Notes: generated by a model not told the origin, from the sequence alone. Positions 37,010 through 48,490 are shown, numbered from the stretch's first letter. The stretch is DNA of 64,000 bases from Apostichopus japonicus (GCF_037975245.1 NC_092568.1:33884501-33948500), one strand, 5' to 3'. Made by a program: numbers and translations.

Positions 37010-38818
37010 TCAATTGGGGCTTGACATGAAGGACAGCATAACACTGACTGTATCAGCTTGGTTGTGGTATCTGGTAACATCCTGATTCCCAGAAATGTGA
37101 CTCTCCAATTGTGTGAGGCTGTGGGTTTGTTGGTGGGCTGCATACTCGTTATATGTAGTAAACTCAATACCACAAATGTTACAGGCAGCGATGCCAGAGG
37201 TGTTTGGTTGTTCCTCCAGGACAACAGCCTCTGCGGTGTGATGGTAGTGCTTTTCTAACTCTGGGGTGAGATGTGGATTACATTCTTCTTCTATAGTGAC
37301 AGGGTATAGGCGCACCTGTTGCATATGGTGCACTATGGGAGCAGCCTCTTTCTGATGGACCTTCTGATGGCGTTCCAAGCGAGCTTTTGTGGCATACTCC
37401 TTGTTGCAGAGGGTGCATTTGAATGGCTTCTTACCAGTGTGTTGTCTCTCATGTAACATGCGACTATAGGACAGACGAAACCACCTTTCGCAGTGGGAAC
37501 ACTTGAAGGGTCTCTCGTCTCTGTGAACCATCTGGTGCTTCCTCAAGTGACTCTGATATGCAAATGCTGCTCCACATGTTTCACACACGTATTGCTTTAT
37601 CTTCAAATGAACAGCTTTGTCATGAATGGTCAATGTAACTTTTGAACTGAAATCTTTATCACACTTAGGACAAGGGAACCTGATACCCTCATTGGCATGA
37701 GAGGCCTGATGCTTCAAAAGGCTGGATTTTAGAGTAAACTTTATCCCACAGTCCGTGCACTCGTATGGTTGGCTACCAGAATGTGTCATTTCATGCCCTA
37801 GCAACGTTCGTTTAGCTTTGAAGGATTTACCGCACTCTTTGCATTGGTACTTCTTTTCTCCAGTATGAGACAAAATATGGCAGTCTAGATGAGGCTGTCT
37901 CTTAAAAGTTTTACCGCAATATGTGCAAGCAAAGTTCCTCTCCTCACAATGGTGCTTCATATGTAACTTGAGCTCACAGAGACGAACATAACTCCTCTCA
38001 CAAATCTTGCATTTAAATGTCTTTGGGTGAGAGTTCTTCACATGTTCACGATAGGTGGTATGCTCCGCGAACCTCTTCATGCAATATCTACACAAGTACT
38101 TTTTGGTTTGCAAAATATTCTTCTCAATCTGTGCTGCAATGTCTTGTCGATTCTGTGCAGCATCTGTTAGGGAGTCTCCTTGCTCTCCTGTAGTGGCTTG
38201 AACAATCATGTCATCTTCCGAATGTTGCGATAGTCTGTGATCTTTCAGCATTGATTCTCTTTCGAATCCTTCGCTACAAGTGCTACAAAAATGCCACTTT
38301 TGCTTAGTGTGGAGTTTCAGGTGTTCCTTAAGAGACTGTTCATTCTTGCAACTCAAATTACAATGGTGACATTGAGTTGCAGGGGTATGATGGCCTTGTT
38401 TATGATTCAGCATTTCCAATATGGTTCTGCATACGTGATCACATTCCTTGCAAGTAAAGATTTTGCGAGTTGTCTGCCTAGCAGATTTTCTAGTAGATTT
38501 AGAAACAACACTATCTTCACCTTTCTCTGACTCGCTTCCATTACTTCCCTGGACTCCACGGTCAGAAGATTTTAGATGACATTTATGGGTTGGGTCGGGA
38601 GTTTCTTTCAGAAGGAAGCTCTTCACACAAATTTCACACTGAGATATCAAATCCTTCCAATGCTGGTCAACCTGGTGAGCATATCTCTCTTTCTCAGATG
38701 GAAAGACTTCATCACAGTACTTACAAACAAACATCTTTGATACGGTAATCACACCAGCCAACTTTAGCGAGTCACCGGCAACCTGCCCACGGGTACGATT
38801 CTTCTTGGTTGCTGCCAT
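37010..38818 (-). CDS. C2H2 zinc-finger protein with 14 fingers (602 aa)
   Basis: Probable sequence-specific DNA-binding nuclear protein. I chose the ATG at 38818, giving Met-Ala-Ala-Thr-Lys-Lys, over an upstream in-frame ATG at 38887. A strong 3' splice acceptor ('ctctacag' after a pyrimidine tract) ends at 38845, making the upstream part intron and 38819-38844 5' UTR. Fingers with Cys-x2-Cys and His-x3-5-His are at residues 30-53, 121-144, 149-170, 177-199, 241-264, 268-290, 296-318, 324-346, 352-374, 381-404, 410-432, 438-460, 466-488 and 546-566. A degenerate one lies at 61-80. Fingers 241-488 form a nearly continuous array, with HTGEK-like linkers at 318-322 and 460-464. A Ser/Lys-rich, low-complexity segment lies at 84-118. 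There is no KRAB, BTB, SCAN or ZAD domain. All coding sequence is in one exon. The individual family member cannot be named from sequence alone. Confidence 0.93.
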   Translation of the reverse strand: MAATKKNRTRGQVAGDSLKLAGVITVSKMFVCKYCDEVFPSEKERYAHQVDQHWKDLISQCEICVKSFLLKETPDPTHKCHLKSSDRGVQGSNGSESEKGEDSVVSKSTRKSARQTTRKIFTCKECDHVCRTILEMLNHKQGHHTPATQCHHCNLSCKNEQSLKEHLKLHTKQKWHFCSTCSEGFERESMLKDHRLSQHSEDDMIVQATTGEQGDSLTDAAQNRQDIAAQIEKNILQTKKYLCRYCMKRFAEHTTYREHVKNSHPKTFKCKICERSYVRLCELKLHMKHHCEERNFACTYCGKTFKRQPHLDCHILSHTGEKKYQCKECGKSFKAKRTLLGHEMTHSGSQPYECTDCGIKFTLKSSLLKHQASHANEGIRFPCPKCDKDFSSKVTLTIHDKAVHLKIKQYVCETCGAAFAYQSHLRKHQMVHRDERPFKCSHCERWFRLSYSRMLHERQHTGKKPFKCTLCNKEYATKARLERHQKVHQKEAAPIVHHMQQVRLYPVTIEEECNPHLTPELEKHYHHTAEAVVLEEQPNTSGIAACNICGIEFTTYNEYAAHQQTHSLTQLESHISGNQDVTRYHNQADTVSVMLSFMSSPN

Positions 38819-38887
38819 TATATAGAAGGAGTTTTGTGTGTAATCTGTAGAGTTGGAACAAATAAAAACCATGCAATAAAATGGCAT

Positions 38888-41800
38888 TTACTAAACACTT
38901 TTAAAGTGGTTCAAAATTGCATTCAGATAAAATGATAATCTGGTGGCTGTAGTGACTCATTGAACACAATTCTTATAAATGTTCTGCAAGATTGTGTCAA
39001 CACCACATCCTCATAACAGTTGGTATCACAAAGATATATCTTTTAATTTGGTGAGATTTGGTGAAAGACTGGTAACAGCCGGGTGATTGATGTCATCATG
39101 TCAACTGAGCCAAAAACACAGGGTTTTCTTTAACTTATAGGCCTATTTGGCTCATTTATGCACGGAGGAAAGTTGTACTTTAAACAATGAAATTCTACAC
39201 ATACAAGACAATTAAATGCTAAGCCAACATTCCAACAAATCTGATTTAATGGAAATTCAACAAGAAAAAATATATGAGATAAAATAGCTCTTGATGAGCA
39301 TTTGACATGACTTCACAGACAACCTATGTACAGTACTTCTAATGTGATCCACTTTCTGGAGTAAATAATGGGTTAAGCCATTCAAAATAGGTTTCATTTA
39401 ATCAACCATACTGTATCTTGACTAAGAGGAAAGATATTAAAAGATGATTTTTCAACTACTAACACTGTTCAATATTTTTCTCTTTGACATGAGGATAACA
39501 TATTTTATGGTCTGCCACCAGAATTTCCATTTAAATGGAATTTATTACAAAATGTATCATGTTAGCATGACTTCATGGGATCCAAAGATTTCCATTCTGG
39601 GAGATGGGTGGCAGGAATATATTCCCTGAGTATTACATCTGATTGCAAGTTTTACCCATAAGCAATTATAAGCTCACCAGTCACCAATGCATTAATTAAG
39701 AAATGGCATGGGCTGAAAATTGGCTCCAGCCAGAAAAAATGGTCAAATGACTCTTCCCATCTTGACCCCGCAATCAATTAAAACATGTTTTTAAGTTTAC
39801 ACCAGTTAAGCATACATATTATATCTACTTACACCAAATTTCAGCTTTGGCACTCACCTCCTTCATGGTATGGTGGCAATTTGAATATTTACTAGAAGGT
39901 TTTCATTTAAAAAAAATCTGTATCATAATTTATTATCAAACGGTGCATTTCAAGTTCGAAGCTTGTGTAATTTATTTTTTCCTGCTAGAAAAAGTATATT
40001 CTACACTAAAATTCATCAGGAAAAGTATGTTTTACTGTTGCTTTTAGAAATGGGTTGATGATGCATCAATTGGTTGATTTGAGGCGGAATGACCCACAAT
40101 ACTGACGGTATTTCAAGGTACTATGATGATGCTATGAAAATACTGTACATGATAGGTGTATTGAGAGCTTTACAAATTATGACTAAATACCGATGGTATT
40201 CCAATGTATGATAACAATTATGACTTTGCTATGATACTGATAGCGTATTGAGAGCTGTACAAATGACTAAATACTGATGATATCCCAAGGTACTGTATGA
40301 CTATGGTATTGGAAACGTGTACAGTAGGGTGTACTGACACTGTGCTCAAACGTGTGAATACCAGAATAGTATATCTACTGTACTGTAGGTATTATGAGGT
40401 ACTGTACTGGGAAACAAGTGAGGAGTACAAGTTGAAAGACTAGTATAACAGTCTGAACTTATATGTGTTCCGATATTTTGAACTGTAACTTTCAAAAGTA
40501 ATTTTAATAAGCTGGAATGGACAAACACAAATTACCTACAACTGAATGATAATAATTAGTGGCAGGGGGAACCCATACACCGATAGATGCGTAATTCGGA
40601 AAATATAGAAACTTAAGTTGGAGTAAGCTGGAAAAGCTAAAAAGGCTTATAAGGACTTATTTTGTGTTTAATCAAGGATTCAAACATGTCTGTGCTAAAT
40701 CTTTAAATGGAAATATTATTAATTTAATTAATACAACACACGTGGGACATAATTCATGGTCTTTTCCCTTCTTTACATTTATTTAAGTACTATCAGAGAT
40801 GTAAAGGCAAGTACAGTAGCGTGAAGAGGGGGGGAGGGACGGGTGACAGGGGGAAGTATGCATGTTTTTTGCTATGGTTTTCTTTTATCTTTTAGTTTCT
40901 TGTTTTAATTTGCAAGATATTTTCCCTGTTCTGCTCTCCTGCATAGTTTAACAATTTGTTAACAATTTTCAATGTTACTATTGTATCCTTCCATGCAAAA
41001 TGTTATGAAGAATCCAGGCCATTGATTCCTTGACACTGGTTTGCAAAGCAGCCATTCATGTTACAAACCTGCCATTGTTCTAAAAGGCATAGTTTTGCCC
41101 TCCCCAAAGTTACACAGAAATGGATGTGTGATGAACTTTATATTCCTTCATGCCCCCTTATGTATATTAGACGTCACAGTAAGTCTCCAACTTCCATTGT
41201 TGTCATCTGCTCAGTAGCTTCTTCAACACATTAGAAACAGCAAAGTTCTACTACGTTAGCAAGAGTGAACAGCGGTGTTTCTCTACTGTCCTAGACTTTT
41301 GACGTGCGTCACATTATTTGGTACAAATATGGTATAAAATCTAACATTAATACCACCAAATTACCAGCAGTTTTATAGCATAGCCCAATGCCCATACCCT
41401 ATGGCGGAACTTAGCTACTCCATAGTAACCAGTTTATATGGGGTTATACCTCACTGAGTTGTCAAACTGGAGCACTTGTGTACACAGTCGTATGTCGTAT
41501 AGGCAGTGGCCACGCTTGTTGTAATGTATGCCTCACCCTAGGAGGTAACAACTACAGAGCTTACGCTACGCCATTTTGTTGAGGGTAGTACAACGTCCGT
41601 TGAGGAGTGCAGTCTATAGTAACAAAGAATTAGGAACTTAGGTTAGTTTATGTCCATTTACTATCCTTTCAATTGGAGTTACCAACGTGATTGTCTGTAC
41701 CTTTTCGATTCATTGGGCTGCCCTTGATTGAATATCAGAATTTAAAAAAAATACCTAGCCTAGACTGTCGTGTGCATAGCGCATGTTAAAACTTTTAGTG

Positions 41801-42885
41801 AGCATTTGGCAAATGAACTGTGAATGTGATTGGTTAATATGAACTTGGGTCATTATTAGAGGTGTTATGTTGTATTCTTCTTGAATATCTCCTCTCTTCC
41901 ATCCCACAGAGAACCCCTCTGAGAGGGCAGTGTGATAAAAAAATAAAAATAAAACAATTGGCAACTGGTTTCCAGCAATGAAACTCTGTGTTATGTGCTT
42001 GTGTACATCATGTTAATATCTACATCCTGCAATGCCGTATTTTATCATTATGTGTAAGAACACTGTTTTTTCTGTCCATCAGTAATGTGAAGAAGGCAAT
42101 ACCATCGGTATGACTACTAGTCTATGAAGTATGATCACAATACCAACTACATTAGAATAAATCAGTTACCACCCAGCCATAGGCCTGGGCCTAATACTTA
42201 ATAGTTGGTCAAAGAAACATATTTTCAGATCTGACAACGTATCCTGAAATATTGCGTCCAATATAAAACACAACTTGCTTATAATAGTTCAAATCCTAAT
42301 TCAAGCTACAAGTTCAAACAAAATTAGGTGTCTGAAAAGTGTAAGTAGAAATAACTTACACAAGATAGTGTGTACTCAGTTTATTCTATGTACATATGAA
42401 AACTTTGCTCAAGTTTAACTTGAGAGGAATTACCCAAAACGCAAACTGCATCATTCCGCTATTGAAACGACGTGTTAGGCTAGTGTAAGTAGAGCCCTAG
42501 TCTGCTTACTGTTATTTTACACGTACTAGAGAAGTCTCTCTCAATATTACCGCGAACACATATATGTGCCACTTACTCAGAAAATGGTAAACAAACGCCT
42601 TTAAGCATACCGATTGACAATATTCGTTATGTATCTCTATCCTGATCTGAAAATGGGTATTGTAACTGCGCCCTAGCTTTGTCTTGGAGCTCGAAACGAC
42701 TACGCCCGACCACGGAATTTAGAAGTAACAAAACACAGGCAAGTAATATTTGGCTGACCAATATGTGGGGGTGTTTAAAGGCTATTTAGTTAGCTATGTT
42801 GCTTTCTTGTGTGTATTTTTGTGTTGCAGCCAACAGTGGCCGCGAAATAGGAAGGTGTCATCAAGTGAACGGGCATAGGGAAAGG
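38888..42885. other. Intergenic or upstream region of the zinc-finger gene
   Basis: No further gene recognised. The 5' UTR exon(s) and promoter of the zinc-finger gene should lie here on the minus strand; a less AT-rich candidate is near 42660-42720. Diverged tandem units of about 110 bases, with 'gtattgagagct' and 'tacaaatgactaaatac', occur at about 40090-40330. Confidence 0.4.
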
Positions 42886-42889
42886 TTAT

Positions 42890-44280
42890 AGTGGCGAAAA
42901 AAATACGCTGGAGGGGTGCATTTTTGGGAACATGCCAAATTTTGAACTCTTCTGACAATGTCGACTATCATTCTCTCACCTTTTCACAACATTTTCGACT
43001 TTTGCTGAACTATCCATCCTTTTCTTATTGTGAAATGTTGGTACAGCGCCAAGTTGAGAGTAGAATAAACTATACTTTCTGCATCACAGCGCTTATAAAT
43101 TTCATAACTTAATTATTATTTCTCGAAATATGGACTTATTACCCCTGCATTTGATCTGTATATATAGGAATTTCAAAGTTGTATTCCAACAATTGGAGAA
43201 CACATTTTCGTTGGCTTTCATTGAAATTACGAGACCTATTCTAACGAAATTTTCACATAAACTTGAACATTTAGTGTTTCATCAAACGTTTGACCTTCTA
43301 CGTCGACATTTCCACTTTTTGTCGAAATTAGGAAAGAAAAATCAACATTTCGACGGGTAATATAACCCGTTCATTTCATAGTTACATTAATGATATCATT
43401 AATGTAACTATGAAATGAAAAAAAATTATCGTTTGATTGCCTGGCACTCATTTCGCTAACAGCGTGATGTCTGCAGCTGAATGATATTAGCAATGCCGTG
43501 GAGTGAATCCTATATAGTTGAAAAGGTGAGTGGCGAAAATATTATAGCCTACTGCCCTGTAGACTCTTCCCTGGATGGGACGCTACCCCTATGCCCCCCC
43601 CCCCCCCCATCATCCTTTCTGCCTATGGCCATGCGGCACTAATACCCATTTTCGTCAATGACATTTATGCCTTGTAATCAAGTGTCTTCGCTATTTTAGT
43701 TTACATAGGCCTATATCAGGTATGTTGGGGTCCAACTGAAGCCAGACTTAGATTTATAAACTAGTACTTAGATTCCCTATATATTCAAAACAAGGCTTCA
43801 AAAAGGGACAATCACCTCAGGATATTATACAGCGGAAGGACCATTCAGTTATCAACTGCCCCGCTTATGATGGAACATTTTACATGTCGTAATTACTTCG
43901 CAAATATATAATTTATAAATTTTGAGATAAAATAGTTAACATTTTCAGATAAAGCAGTCGAAAATTCGGTATGTCGACATCTGGTGGCAAAATTTTACAA
44001 TAAAGTTTACAGTTTGATGTGAATCGGAATTTCAAGAGAAAAGCCGAAATCTGAAGATATAAAGTCGAAATTTCGCAAAGAAACTGACATAAATAGTTTG
44101 ATTATGTCGCATTTCCAGAAAAAGACGACGAAGCAGTAAGAAAGCAAAGGAAACAGTTGACATTTCAGGAAAGTTAGAAATTTGGATATTAGACACTTAA
44201 ACAGTCGATATTTGGAGAAAGAAAATTTGATATTCCATCGTCCCATTAGGGCCACCGTATATCTACAAAACTGAACCCTT
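42890..44280. repeat. AT-rich degenerate repeat blocks with 'gtcgaaat/tttcgac' vocabulary
   Basis: Two blocks, about 42890-43360 and 43870-44280, made of loosely repeated 'acattttcgac', 'gtcgaaatt', 'ttgagataaa' and 'gtcgacat'. They resemble the block at 4770-5140. Orientation appears opposite in the two blocks, the first rich in 'ttcgac' and the second in 'gtcgaa', which suggests they flank a centre near the palindrome at 43370-43419. Confidence 0.4.
43370..43419. repeat. Perfect 50-bp palindrome
   Basis: Two 25-base arms with no spacer, centred on GATATC. The left arm starts 'ttcatttcatagttacatta' and the right arm is its exact reverse complement through 43419. No mismatch over the full 50 bases. 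Confidence 0.95.
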
Positions 44281-44311
44281 TGTAAGATAGGCTACCCTTC
44301 CCAGCCCGCCC

Positions 44312-44565
44312 GCGTATTTTTTTTTCCCAGGACGAACGTGGGCATCGGCCAATCATATCCCTGGATTCTAAACATGTGACGCTTTTTCAAAAAACATGTT
44401 CTGAATCTTTTTTCCTAGTTTTGACCCCAGATTATGAACGAAAATCCTTCATTTTCATAGAATCTGGATCCCTAACCCACTTTCTAAACCCTAACTCTGA
44501 TTTCAAACGAATTTGTAAATTCCTGAAAAACCTGAAACCCACGTTCGTCCTGGGAAAAAAAAACG
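44312..44565. mobile_element. MITE with 10-bp direct repeats and T-run termini, ~254 bp
   Basis: Inverted termini: 'tttttttttcccaggacgaa' continuing 'cgtggg' at the left and 'cccacgttcgtcctggg' plus A-run at the right. Direct repeats cagcccgccc at 44302-44311 and 44566-44575 flank it. A 9-10 bp duplication is unlike hAT and would fit a Mutator-like element. The predicted ORFs over it are artefacts. Confidence 0.65.
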
Positions 44566-45236
44566 CAGCCCGCCCCGCCACCAGATTTCTGTAAACTCAA
44601 CTTGATATTGCTTTCTGCGACGCTGTTCTTGAATTTTGGACCCCATTGGACCAATTGAGAAATAAGACAAAAAAAAAAAAAAAAAACCAAAACAAGTAGA
44701 GAAATGATCCAAAGCCTTCAGCAATAAAAACAGAGACATTTATCTTACCTTCGTATCACCAAATTCATGCGTCGAATTTTCTAAAGAAGTTTAAACCGGT
44801 ATGGAAATGGTGACACGTACGTTACTGAATTTCCTTGATCCACAGAACAAATCACGTTAGGCTATAGTCTAACGTATTGCTAGATAATCCACTTTTACAA
44901 AAAAATGATCCACATTTTCTTAAGTGCAAATAAACTATAATACCGAGGCTGCATGGTTTCACATTTCGCGAAATGATATCCCACATGAAATAATTAGACG
45001 TATACTTTTCACAAAAATTATAGCAAAATTGTTCACTTCAGAGGCGGGGGGGGGGGGGGGGGAGGGCAAGGCAAGGCAAACTTTTCGTGCCCTTTTTACG
45101 ACCCACCCTAAGAGCTACTGCCGAGCACCAATTATGACTGAAAAACAGTATTTCCCCTTATTTGTGGGTAGAAAACGTTTATTAATTACCTTTATATGGT
45201 CACACAAGTTTCCTTTACTTTAGTCGTCCCCATTCC

Positions 45237-45590
45237 CATAGGCGTACGGGACCATTTCAGTTTGGGGGGGCAGGGGGGCAGAAACTTTTGTGCCCGAAAG
45301 TTCCCGTGACACTATCTAAGCGGAGCGCCACCATCGGTTGGCGCGTAGCGTATAAGAATTTTTTTGGCAAAAAATGCCTCTCAGATTGCCAGAAATGGCA
45401 CTTCTGAGGCCTTGCAAGTTGCAAAAAGTTGGAAAAGATTCGGGCAAACTACTGCATATTTATATGTATGTATATATAAATATTTTTTTACCTCTTAGGC
45501 TGCCCGAATTTTTCAGGACTTTTGCCCAAATTTCTTGTCCTCTGGAAATTTGGGGTGGGGGCAGTCTGCCCCCCGCCTCGTACGCCTATG
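45237..45590. mobile_element. hAT-type MITE, 354 bp, perfect 8-bp target duplication
   Basis: Begins CATAGGCGTACGGG and ends ...CTCGTACGCCTATG, between identical duplications cccattcc (45229-45236 and 45591-45598). It holds the shared core from 45311 ('actatctaagcggagcgcca') and G/C-rich subtermini. The terminal sequence differs from the CAGGGGCGTAGCG elements although the inside is related. Confidence 0.9.
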
Positions 45591-45774
45591 CCCATTCCGT
45601 TCCCAAAAATGTCGTGGGGAGGAGGAGGTGGGGGGGGGGGCGGTTTGTTGCCTTCTCTGGCTATGCCAAAGTTTCTTCTCGCAGAGTGTTGTGGATTAGT
45701 GGAATAGCCTGCCTGAATTCGGTTGTTGTGTCTGAAAGTGTAAATGCCTTAATTTAAAAATGCACTTGACAGGG

Positions 45775-46437
45775 GTGTTGCTAAAACGAATGACAACTGC
45801 GTTACACATAACGAATGACAATATGTTGTACACACTAAAAAATTGCGTTGACTAAAACGAATGACAGAGTATGACATCTCAGACATTTGCTTCACTCGGA
45901 TATCACAGTTCAGACTTCGTGGGTATATTAAAGCTACGCAAACCGAGTGGACGCGAAGTGCGTGGCTTACAGATCTAATAAATTACGGACAAGATACAAA
46001 CGCACCTTCAAGGATGCAAAATTGTAAGTATGATTATAAAAAGTAAATTTAACATCATTTTTCCGATATTAATTGTTAGAAACTAACAATACTATAATCT
46101 TGAAACGGCTTTAGTTATCTTTCTAAATCTACAGAGTAAATTTACATTAATGTCAAAAGCACAGCACTCAAGCGCATTCTCACACAAAAAAATCCCTGTG
46201 GTTTCTATCCGTATATAAATTACACCATGCAAAGCACTGCAACCACGTATCATGCAATTTTCCTCAAATCATTTTTGCGCAGGAAACCAATAACCGCATT
46301 TACTCCACTGTTCTCACCACTGTCCTTCGTTGTCATTCGTTGTCATTCGCTGTCATTCGCGAATGATAATTAATTTTAACCCTGTGTGGAGTCAATTGTC
46401 ATTCGGTCATTCGCTGTCATTCGTTTTAGTTTGTCTC
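45775..46437. mobile_element. Foldback-like element, 663 bp, 10-bp direct repeats
   Basis: Identical cttgacaggg copies at 45765-45774 and 46438-46447 flank it. Near the left end 'ctaaaacgaatgaca' is mirrored by 'tgtcattcgttttag' near the right end. The subterminal zones are arrays of 'cgaatgaca' (left) and 'tgtcattcg' (right). Inside, 45861-46046 is open for 61 codons and runs into 'gtaagt' just after 46022. No recognised transposase. The duplication length points away from hAT, possibly to a Mutator-like element. Confidence 0.72.
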
Positions 46438-47442
46438 CTTGACAGGGTTATTTCCTGCAGTGTGGGAGTCTGCTTTCTTTTGACTATTTAAGGTTTGAGT
46501 TGTTGGTTTTCGGAGTGTTTTCATGAGGACAATTTCCTCCCTGACCTTTTTCTTACTAAACGGAATTAAGTCAATGATTCACTTGTCCATAACTTAAACA
46601 GTGAGCAGACACCTTTGGTAACGGTTTGGTATATTGTCGACGGAATTTTCATGCTGGCGCGAGAGATGGTCATTCACTCAGAGACCTTCCACTCAGAGAT
46701 CACTGCTCAAATGCAAACAGAAATCGCCGTTTAACGTGAGGCGACGTCCAGCATAGAGATGGTCGTTGATATACAGATCGTCTACTCAGAGATCGCTGTG
46801 CAAACACAGCCAACCTTTCAGGAACTGTCCATTCAGCATTGGTCTTGACTTAGTAACCGTCGAGACGGAGAAATGGTCGTGATACAGAATTCGTCCATTC
46901 AGAGATCGTTCACTCTGAGATGATCGTCAACATTATGAAATCGTCAATTCAGAGGGTAGCATACGCCAATTAAAAGCCCCATTGACTTACACACTAAATC
47001 ACAAAAGTAATGTGGCCTCTAAGTCTAGATAGAAGTTTTCACTTGCTAAACGCTACCCATCACCGGATAGCTGACAAGTTGGCCTTTCATGGCACCATCA
47101 ATTTTCCGTATCATGACCTTGTAGATTTTTTGCTATCCGAGCCGGAAGTTTTCGTCACTTGTAAACAAACCTCTTCACTCAGTGGTAAACAAATTTCCTA
47201 CGCTGCTCCTGGAAGGCCTAAAGGGGTCTAAAATTGCCTCAATTGACCCAATTTGTGCACCACATGTACTTCCATTCATGCTCTTCAACATGCAAGCCAC
47301 AAAAAACTAGATTATGATTGATAACATGTCACAAAAGATGTTCTCCCGCTGCTTTTTGGCACTTTTCCTGAGATAGGAGAACAATCGAGCGGATTGATAT
47401 AGACTCTAATAAGAGTATGCCACCAGAGATGGTCGGCTCAGA

Positions 47443-48064
47443 CAGGGGCGTAGCGAAGGGGTTTTTGTTGGGGGGGTGTGGAGAATTTGATTTGCCGACG
47501 GATCTGGAAGTGGTGACTGAAATGGGGGAGGGGGTGTCCCCCTCCCCTTTTGAAAATTTTTAGTTTTGAAACGTCCTTATAGATGCAATCTGGTGTATAT
47601 TTTAAGTCAAATTTGATTTGCCGACGGATCTGGAAGTGGTGACTGAAATGGGGGAGGGGTCTAAGGGGAGGGGGTGTCCCCCTCCCCTTTGTAAATTTTT
47701 TAGTTTGAAACGTCCTTAGATGCAATCTGGTGCATATTTTAAGTCAAATTTGATTTGCCGACGGATCTGGAAGTGGTGACTGAAATGGGGGAGGGGTCTA
47801 AGGGTAGGGGGTCTACCCCTCCCCTTTGGAAATTTTTTAGTTTTGAAACGTCCTTAGATGCAATCTGGTGCATATTTTAAGTCAAATTTGGCACGGAAGA
47901 AGCTCCCGTTCTCCTTTTCTCTATTCAGCTTTCCTTCTTTCTTCCCCTTCCGCTCTCTTCACCTTTTCTCTTTTTGCCGACAGACCCAAAATTTGCCGAC
48001 AGCGACCAAATTATTGGGGGGGGGGGGTGTCACCCCCACACCCCCCCCGCTCGCTACGCCCCTG
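47443..48064. mobile_element. hAT-type non-autonomous element, 622 bp, intact ends
   Basis: Starts CAGGGGCGTAGCGAAGG, ends GCTCGCTACGCCCCTG, flanked by perfect duplications ggctcaga (47435-47442 and 48065-48072). Contains three tandem units beginning at about 47486, 47612 and 47749 (periods 126 and 137 bp) with 'ttgccgacggatctggaagt'. A T/C-rich segment precedes the right end. Same family as 32960-34924, for which it serves as the uninterrupted reference copy. Confidence 0.92.
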
Positions 48065-48282
48065 GGCTCAGAGATGGTTCATTTGAGTTACAGCAAAATT
48101 TAAATATTTATATCGTGGGCGGGGCGTGAACTTTTCAATCACAGAGTCGAGTTACGTCGACCGCTCGCTACGCCTCTGGGCTCAGAGATGGTTCATTTGA
48201 GTTACAGCAAAATTTAAATATTTATATCGTGGGCGGGGCGTGAACTTTTCAATCACAGAGTCGAGTTACGTCGACCGCTCGC
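48065..48282. repeat. Near-perfect tandem duplication abutting the MITE right end, 114-bp period
   Basis: 48065-48178 and 48179-48282 are essentially identical over 104 bases. The first copy ends with 'cgctcgctacgcctctg', a near copy of the MITE's own right terminus, whereas the second continues into 'cgctcgcactgg'. The period is 114 bases. Confidence 0.9.
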
Positions 48283-48490
48283 ACTGGACACTCGTACTCG
48301 TTCATTGAATTTTCAATTTACAAATTAAAATATATGAAAACGATGACATACAGCTCGAGGAATGTGTTAACATCGGCTTCAGCAACAAAAGACTTATAAA
48401 TGGACGGCTTCTCCATTTGAGCAGCGACCTCCTAGTGAACGGTCTCTGAGTGAATGACCATCTCTGAGTCGACGGCGCCTCACGTTGACC

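Larger units (their letters stand above)
46620..48490. repeat. Degenerate 'cagagatggtc/cactcagagatcg' repeat region with inverted arms
   Basis: Variants of 'ctcagagatggtcattcact' and 'cattcagagatcgt' recur from 46660 to 46950, again at about 47423-47442, and in reverse complement at about 48411-48487. About 50 bases around 46663-46712 align with the reverse complement of 48417-48468. The MITE at 47443-48064 and the duplication at 48065-48282 lie inside this region. Confidence 0.55.

Noticed and set aside
38819-38887. Upstream in-frame ATG extending the zinc-finger protein by 23 residues
   Set aside because: A convincing 3' splice acceptor lies between it and the ATG at 38818, so the upstream part is probably intron.
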